64,000 nt of DNA, taken from the NCBI GenBank assembly GCA_035532035.1, contig DATKRS010000009.1, forward strand, positions 1-64,000. The letters are read 5' to 3'. This stretch comes from Candidatus Dormiibacterota bacterium. GTDB taxonomy: Bacteria > Vulcanimicrobiota > Vulcanimicrobiia > Vulcanimicrobiales > Vulcanimicrobiaceae. Positions within the stretch are counted from its first letter, which is position 1. The number at the start of each line of letters is the position of its first letter. A program made the position numbers and the translations under genes. The notes beneath the pieces were generated by a model. That model did no database searches, was not told the DNA's origin, and saw nothing but the letters and a program-made list of their open reading frames with translations. Below are positions 59,077 to 64,000 of this stretch, one piece after another.

Positions 59077-59924
59077 TCCGCAAGCCGGACTGGCTGCGCG
59101 TCCGCCTTCCGATCGGCGACAACTACGAACGCGTCAAGCGCGAAGTGCGCGGCCTCGAGTTGCACACGGTCTGCCAGGAAGCTGCGTGCCCGAACCTCGC
59201 CGAATGCTGGGGCGTCGGCACCGCGACGATCATGATTCTCGGCGACGTCTGCACGCGCGGCTGCCGCTTCTGCAACGTCAAGACGGGAACGCAGCACGGC
59301 AACGTGGACTGGCTCGAGCCGCTGCGCGTCGCACGCGCCGTCGAGGAGCTCGGCTGGAAGTACCTCGTCTTGACGGCTGTCGACCGCGACGATCTCGCCG
59401 ACGGCGGCGCGCTCGTCTTTGCCAACACCGTGCGAGCGATTCACGAGCGCGTCCCCGATGCACGCGTCGAGATCCTGAGCGGCGATTTTCGCGGCGATCT
59501 TCGCGCGCTCGACATCGTCATGGACGCCGCGCCGGACGTCTTCGCTCATAACGTCGAAACGGTGCGCCGTCTCACGCCCGTCGTCCGCGATCGCCGGGCC
59601 GGCTACGATCAGTCGCTGCGCGTGCTCGATCATGCGAAACGGCGCGCACCCGAACGCTTCACGAAGACGTCGATCATGCTCGGCCTCGGCGAGCGCGAAG
59701 ACGAGGTCGAGCGCGTCATGGAGGATGCGCGCAGCGCCGGCGTCGACATCTTCACCATGGGCCAGTATTTGCGTCCCACGAAGAAGCATTTGCCCGTTAC
59801 CGAGTACGTCACGCCGGATCGCTTTGCCGAGCTCGGCGCGCTCGCGCGCTCGAAGGGTTTCCATCAAGTGGTTTCGAGTCCGCTCTCGCGCTCGTCGTAT
59901 CACGCTGAACAAGCCTTTTCGTGA
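59055..59924 (+). CDS. lipA: lipoyl synthase
   Basis: Radical-SAM enzyme inserting two sulfurs into octanoyl groups. The auxiliary cluster Cys are in VCQEAACPNLAECWG (CX4CX5C), the SAM cluster is CTRGCRFC, and the C-terminal RSSYHA gives the conserved Ser ligand. 289 residues. The ATG at 59055 lies inside lipB, and its TGA overlaps the GTG of the RND gene. With lipB and lpdA it forms a lipoate-function operon. Confidence 0.96.
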   Translation: MALEIDLIRKPDWLRVRLPIGDNYERVKREVRGLELHTVCQEAACPNLAECWGVGTATIMILGDVCTRGCRFCNVKTGTQHGNVDWLEPLRVARAVEELGWKYLVLTAVDRDDLADGGALVFANTVRAIHERVPDARVEILSGDFRGDLRALDIVMDAAPDVFAHNVETVRRLTPVVRDRRAGYDQSLRVLDHAKRRAPERFTKTSIMLGLGEREDEVERVMEDARSAGVDIFTMGQYLRPTKKHLPVTEYVTPDRFAELGALARSKGFHQVVSSPLSRSSYHAEQAFS

Positions 59925-62900
59925 TTCGGTTCTTCCTCAACAGACCGATCTTTGCGACCGTCTGCGCGCTCATGATCACGCTCGCGGGCGCGGTGATGAT
60001 TCCGACGCTGCCGATCGCGCAGTACCCGCAAGTCGCGCCGCCGGTCGTCACCGTTTCGGCGAACTGGATCGGCGCGAGCCCGACCGCAATCGAGAGTGCC
60101 GTCACCGTTCCCCTCGAAGACGCACTCAACGACGTCGAAGGCCTGCGCTACATCACGTCCTCGAGCGCCGACGGTGCCTCCACGGTGAGCTGCACGTTCA
60201 CGCTCGGAACGAATTTGGACATTGCGGCGGCCGACGTGCAGAATGCGGTGCAGTCGGCGTTGGGCTTGCTCCCGGCGCAGGTCCGTCAAACCGGCGTTAC
60301 GATCACGAAGAACTCGGGTTCCATTCTCGTCGCGATAGCGTTGAGGTCGAACACTTCCAAGTACGACACGCTATGGCTCAGTAACTACGCACAGCTCAAC
60401 GTCGTCAACACGCTGGCGCGCGTTTCGGGAGTCTCCCAAGTGCGCATCTTCGGAGAGCGCCGGTATGCGATGCGCATCTGGCTCGATCCGCGCAAGCTCG
60501 CTCAGCAGGGATTGACGGTCCCCGACGTCATCAACGCCCTCTCCGAGCAAAACGAGGAGGTCGCGGCCGGCAGCATCGGCGCGGCGCCGGAGCCATCAGA
60601 CCAGCCGTACACCTACGTCGTCAACGCTTCGGGCCGCCTCTCCGCACCCGCCCAGTTCGCCAACATCGTGCTTCGTACGGATCCCAACGGCGGCTTCACC
60701 CGCCTCGGCGACGTGGCGCGCATCCAGCTCGGTGCGGAGGATTACTCGTCCTATCTCCGCTTCGACGGGCAGCAGAACGCTGTCGGCATGGGTGTCTTCC
60801 AATATCCTGACGCAAACGCGCTGAGCGTCGCCGCTGCAGTGACGAAGCGCATGAAGGAACTCGCCAGGCACTTTCCGGCCGGCATCACGTATACGGTCGC
60901 GCTCGACTCGACGACGTTCGTGCGCGAGTCGGTGCGCGAGGTGCTGATCACGCTGATGCTCTCGGTCTTGCTCGTCGTGCTCGTCATCTATCTCTTCTTG
61001 CAGGACCCACGCGCGACGCTCATTCCCGCCGCAACCATTCCGGTTTCGCTCGTCGGTACGTTCTTCGTGATGAAGATCTTCGGGTTCACGATCAACACTA
61101 TCACCCTCTTCGGATTGACGCTCGCCACGGGGCTCGTGGTCGACGACGCAATCGTCGTCATCGAGAACATCGCACGCCACATGGAGCGCAATCGCGGCAA
61201 GATGTCGGGACGTGACAGTGCGCTCGAGGCAATGCGAGAGATTCAGAGCGCTGTCGTCGCTTCGTCGCTCGTCTTGCTTGCGGTCTTTTTGCCCGTCGCA
61301 TTCTTTCCAGGCACGACGGGCGAAATCTACCGGCAGTTCGCCCTCACCATCGCAGCCTCCATCTCGATCTCGCTCTTCGCAGCCTTGACGTTCGCGCCGA
61401 CGCTGACCGCAAGGCTCCTCCACGGCGACATCGAGTCGAACGCGTTCGTGTTCCACTACTTCAACCTCGGCTACCACGCATTCCGCGACTGGTATGCGCG
61501 GTCGCTGCCGAAGATCGCAAACCGGCGGACGCTCGTTCTTGGCGCGTTTGCGGCGGCATTGCTGGTGACGGGAATCATGTTCCGCACAACGCCGACGGCG
61601 TTCATCCCCAATGAGGATCAGGGCTTCGCGATCATCTTGGTGCAGGCGCCGGAGGGTACCTCGCTCGCCTACGAGAGCGCGTTCGCGGCGAAAGCGGAGC
61701 ACATTTTGCTCTCCTCGTCGGACGTCGATCATGTCTTCAACGTCGGCGGCTTCAGCTTCGGCGGCTCGGCGCCGAACTTCGGCCTGATCTTCGTACGCTT
61801 GAAACCGTGGAGCGAGCGGCCGGGCTACGCACACTCGTTGGACTACCTGCTGGCCGGCTGGGACGCGCAGTTCGCGCGGATTCCGGGCGGCACGATCATC
61901 GGCTTCGACCCCCCGGCGATCAACGGCATCGGCAGCTTCGGCGGCTTTCAGTTCGAGCTCGAAGACCAAGGGAATGTCGGTCTTCCCGTCCTCGCAGCGA
62001 CCGCAAACGCGATCATCGCCGCCGCCTATGCCGACCCGCGATTGTCGCGCGTTTTCACGCAGTTTCGTCTGAACTCGCCGCAAATCCAGATGCACATCGA
62101 CCGCAACAAGGCAAAGGCGCTCGGCATCTCGATGACCGATCTCTTCGAGACCGTCGGGACCGATCTCGGCTCCTACTACGTGAACGACTTCGACTACCTC
62201 AATCGCTCCTGGCGCGTGTACGTCCAAGCCGACACGCCCTTTCGCGACCGCATCGATGCGCTGCAGCAGCTCTACGTCGCTCCCATCGTAGCGCCCGGCC
62301 CGGCGCCGGCGGCGAGCAGCAGTCTGGCAAGCGGGCAGACGCCGATAAGCAACCTCGTGACGCTCTCACAGGTCAAGACGGCGCCGGTGATATCGCACTA
62401 CGATCTCTTTCGATCTCTCGAAATCAACGGAAACGCGGCGCCCGGGCATGGCTCCGGCGAGGCGATCGCCGCCATAGAGCAGATCTTCGCGCGCGTCGCG
62501 CCGGCAGGCATCGGGTACGAGTGGTCGGGATTGCAGCTCGACGAGATCGCCGCGGGCAGCACGAGCACGCTCATCTTCGTCCTGGGACTCGTCGTCGTCT
62601 TTCTCGTGCTCTCGGCACAGTACGAGAGCTTCATAGACCCGCTGATCGTGATTCTCGCCGTGCCGGCGGCGATCTTCGGCGCGCTACTCGCGCTCGACGT
62701 GCGTCACTTGCCGCAAGACATCTACGCGCAGGTCGGATACGTCATGCTGATCGGCCTCGCGAGCAAGAGCGCGATCCTCATCGTGGAGTTCGCAAACCAG
62801 CAGATGCGGGCCGGCGCGGATGCCGTCACCGCGGCACTGCGTGCCGCCCAGACGCGGCTGCGCCCGATACTCATGACCTCGATCGCTTTCATCATCGCGG

Positions 62901-63070
62901 TTCTGCCGATGGTCTTTGCTACCGGGGCGGGCAGCGCGGCGCGTCACTCCCTCGGGACGGTCGTCTTCGGCGGCATGCTCCTTTCGACGTTTCTCAACTT
63001 GGCGATCACGCCCGTCCTCTATATCCTCATCAAGTCGCTCTCGCGGCCGCGCGCCCCGGCAGACTCCTAG
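59921..63070 (+). CDS. RND efflux pump, AcrB/HAE1 type
   Basis: Proton-driven inner-membrane exporter, 1049 residues, normal for the family. It opens with FLNRPIFATVCALMITLAG. Twelve helices and two large periplasmic loops are arranged as an internal repeat. The proton-relay residues are intact: two Asp in GLVVDDAIVVIENIARH and the Lys in LASKSAILIVEFANQ. The start GTG overlaps the lipA stop. No adaptor or channel gene is next to it; the nearest are the MacA- and TolC-like genes at 32.8-35.6 kb. The substrate is unknown. Confidence 0.95.
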   Translation: MIRFFLNRPIFATVCALMITLAGAVMIPTLPIAQYPQVAPPVVTVSANWIGASPTAIESAVTVPLEDALNDVEGLRYITSSSADGASTVSCTFTLGTNLDIAAADVQNAVQSALGLLPAQVRQTGVTITKNSGSILVAIALRSNTSKYDTLWLSNYAQLNVVNTLARVSGVSQVRIFGERRYAMRIWLDPRKLAQQGLTVPDVINALSEQNEEVAAGSIGAAPEPSDQPYTYVVNASGRLSAPAQFANIVLRTDPNGGFTRLGDVARIQLGAEDYSSYLRFDGQQNAVGMGVFQYPDANALSVAAAVTKRMKELARHFPAGITYTVALDSTTFVRESVREVLITLMLSVLLVVLVIYLFLQDPRATLIPAATIPVSLVGTFFVMKIFGFTINTITLFGLTLATGLVVDDAIVVIENIARHMERNRGKMSGRDSALEAMREIQSAVVASSLVLLAVFLPVAFFPGTTGEIYRQFALTIAASISISLFAALTFAPTLTARLLHGDIESNAFVFHYFNLGYHAFRDWYARSLPKIANRRTLVLGAFAAALLVTGIMFRTTPTAFIPNEDQGFAIILVQAPEGTSLAYESAFAAKAEHILLSSSDVDHVFNVGGFSFGGSAPNFGLIFVRLKPWSERPGYAHSLDYLLAGWDAQFARIPGGTIIGFDPPAINGIGSFGGFQFELEDQGNVGLPVLAATANAIIAAAYADPRLSRVFTQFRLNSPQIQMHIDRNKAKALGISMTDLFETVGTDLGSYYVNDFDYLNRSWRVYVQADTPFRDRIDALQQLYVAPIVAPGPAPAASSSLASGQTPISNLVTLSQVKTAPVISHYDLFRSLEINGNAAPGHGSGEAIAAIEQIFARVAPAGIGYEWSGLQLDEIAAGSTSTLIFVLGLVVVFLVLSAQYESFIDPLIVILAVPAAIFGALLALDVRHLPQDIYAQVGYVMLIGLASKSAILIVEFANQQMRAGADAVTAALRAAQTRLRPILMTSIAFIIAVLPMVFATGAGSAARHSLGTVVFGGMLLSTFLNLAITPVLYILIKSLSRPRAPADS

Positions 63071-63090
63071 GAGTCCTAGCCGGGTTTTTT
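63055..63090 (+). terminator. Rho-independent terminator over the RND stop
   Basis: CCCGGC (63055-63060) pairs with GCCGGG (63079-63084), with an inner palindrome GACTCCTAGGAGTC, followed by six T. The RND stop codon (63068-63070) is inside it. The inner bases CAGACTCCTAGG also match the end of the 40-base repeat at 17486-17497. Confidence 0.85.
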
Positions 63091-63191
63091 CTAAGGCAGC
63101 GAGGGTTTAGCGGGGCCAGGAGGCAAGTCTCTGGCCGGCCTACCTTGATAAGTTTAATAGGGTCTTGCCGTCTTTTCGTGGGAGAAGCTCG

Positions 63192-64000
63192 ATGTTCAAA
63201 CGCCTTCCCGCCATAGCGGCCGCCGTTTTGGCGGCGGCGTCTTTCGCGTGGTCTTCGATCCCCGCAATGGCCGACGGCGGCACCGTCGACGCCATGTCGC
63301 AGGGCGTCGTTACGGGCGCCAACACGGCGATCCGCAATGCCATGGACGCGGCTGCGCGGCGGAGGGCCGAGCACGTGGCTCCGGCGACGGTGAGCCAAGC
63401 GCCGCCGGTCGCCCAGCCGAAGCCGAGCGGCTCCCTCGGGCTGCCGATGGGATTTACTTATACGCTCGATTGGTCGGTGGCGTACCCGTTCGGCAACATC
63501 GGCACGTTCGGCAAGCGTTGGCTGCCGGGTGGAATGGATGCCGTCATGGGGTGGGGTTTCAGCCCCTACTCTCGCATCGTCGCGAACTACTACGAGATCC
63601 AGCATTACCCGTACGGATTCAACTCGGGAATCGTGCCCTTCTACTTGCAAGGACTCGCTAATCCGGTCGGCACCGCTAACCTCGGGACGCTTTCGCCGCA
63701 GTTGAACCTGGCGACGAAGGACCGCTTCTTCCTTGCGAACTGGGAACAGCTCTTCACGCTCGGAAACGTTGGCGGCAGGCAGATTCCGCTCGTCGTTACC
63801 CCGACGTACGTCGCGCGTTGGTCGTCCATCGCCGCGTCGAACAACAACAGCGACGTGGTTCCATTCGAAACCGTTCCGGGCCTCGGCACGCCGGTCTACG
63901 ACGTGCATACGCGTACCGCTCAATACTATTCGGTGGCCTTCACGCTGCCGTTCCTCAAGACGCCGAAGTTCTTCGGGACGTTCACGGTGGCGCCGACCTG
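63192..64000 (+). CDS. secreted or outer-membrane protein, 3' end outside window
   Basis: An open frame from the ATG at 63192 runs past the right edge, 269 codons visible. GGGAGA lies six bases upstream. The signal peptide (AIAAAVLAAASFAWSSIPAMA) is followed by an Ala/Pro-rich stretch to about residue 80. Then come aromatic-rich segments of beta character (GFTYTLDWSVAYPFG, MGWGFSPYSRIVANYYEIQHYPYG, TAQYYSVAFTLPFL) that suggest a barrel or beta-sandwich. No family is recognised. Because the preceding terminator is strong, it should have its own promoter in the 100 bases before it. Confidence 0.7.
   Translation, partial: MFKRLPAIAAAVLAAASFAWSSIPAMADGGTVDAMSQGVVTGANTAIRNAMDAAARRRAEHVAPATVSQAPPVAQPKPSGSLGLPMGFTYTLDWSVAYPFGNIGTFGKRWLPGGMDAVMGWGFSPYSRIVANYYEIQHYPYGFNSGIVPFYLQGLANPVGTANLGTLSPQLNLATKDRFFLANWEQLFTLGNVGGRQIPLVVTPTYVARWSSIAASNNNSDVVPFETVPGLGTPVYDVHTRTAQYYSVAFTLPFLKTPKFFGTFTVAPT

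Overview
The window is about 64 kb of GC-rich, gene-dense bacterial chromosome. The organism looks like a diderm: it has two TonB-dependent receptors, a TolC-type channel, an RND pump, LytR-CpsA-Psr and RodZ homologues. It makes menaquinone by the futalosine route (mqnA, mqnC, mqnE) and uses RNase J. Several starts are TTG or GTG, and ATGA-type overlaps between genes are common. Families of secreted lipoproteins built from short propeller-like repeats are present. This mix would fit a lineage such as Candidatus Eremiobacterota (WPS-2) or a neighbouring phylum, but that placement is an impression from gene content, not a phylogenetic result. No rRNA, tRNA, CRISPR array or intact mobile element is visible.

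Region 1 to 7.5 kb is an accessory, rearranged zone. It holds a secreted hydrolase, the 3' end of an IS3-type transposase, and two related repeat lipoproteins. An aldo/keto reductase is cut in half and joined directly to the C-terminal part of a family-B-DNA-polymerase-like gene, and a second, decayed copy of that gene's 3' end lies further on. A lower-GC membrane protein, a small hypothetical gene and a 20-base repeat shared by the two lipoprotein flanks complete it.

Region 7.5 to 18.8 kb is one long minus-strand series: rodZ-like, yajQ, rimO, a LytR-CpsA-Psr protein, a polysaccharide deacetylase, a tiny membrane protein, a lipoprotein, a GAF-rich histidine kinase and secA. Many of these genes overlap or are spaced by a few bases. 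It combines envelope biogenesis, translation-factor modification and secretion. Divergent from it are mnmA and a secreted serpin (18.8 to 21.1 kb).

Region 21.1 to 27 kb (minus) is ftsK, a PAP2 phosphatase, then mqnE, mqnA and mqnC with overlapping ends. Divergent from ftsK is an isocitrate/isopropylmalate dehydrogenase family gene. Region 28.1 to 31.8 kb (minus) carries RNase J, an EamA transporter and a membrane protein. Region 31.8 to 39.9 kb (plus) carries a small secreted protein, a Yip1-like membrane protein, a tripartite MacAB/TolC-like export system with two separate permeases and a stand-alone ATPase, and an HtrA protease.

Region 40 to 45.8 kb (plus) is dnaK-grpE-dnaJ followed by a VOC-fold protein and an ABC exporter. 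A sigma70-like promoter with an inverted repeat over its -10 element precedes dnaK. Region 45.8 to 50.8 kb has a small secreted protein, a CoA-transferase pair divergent from an acyl-CoA dehydrogenase, a His/Met-rich secreted peptide, and the repair glycosylases nth and mutY. Region 50.9 to 56.7 kb holds two tandem TonB-dependent receptors. Region 57 to 63 kb is lpdA-lipB-lipA coupled to an RND pump; LipB lacks its usual catalytic lysine. A secreted or outer-membrane protein gene starts at 63192 and runs off the right edge.
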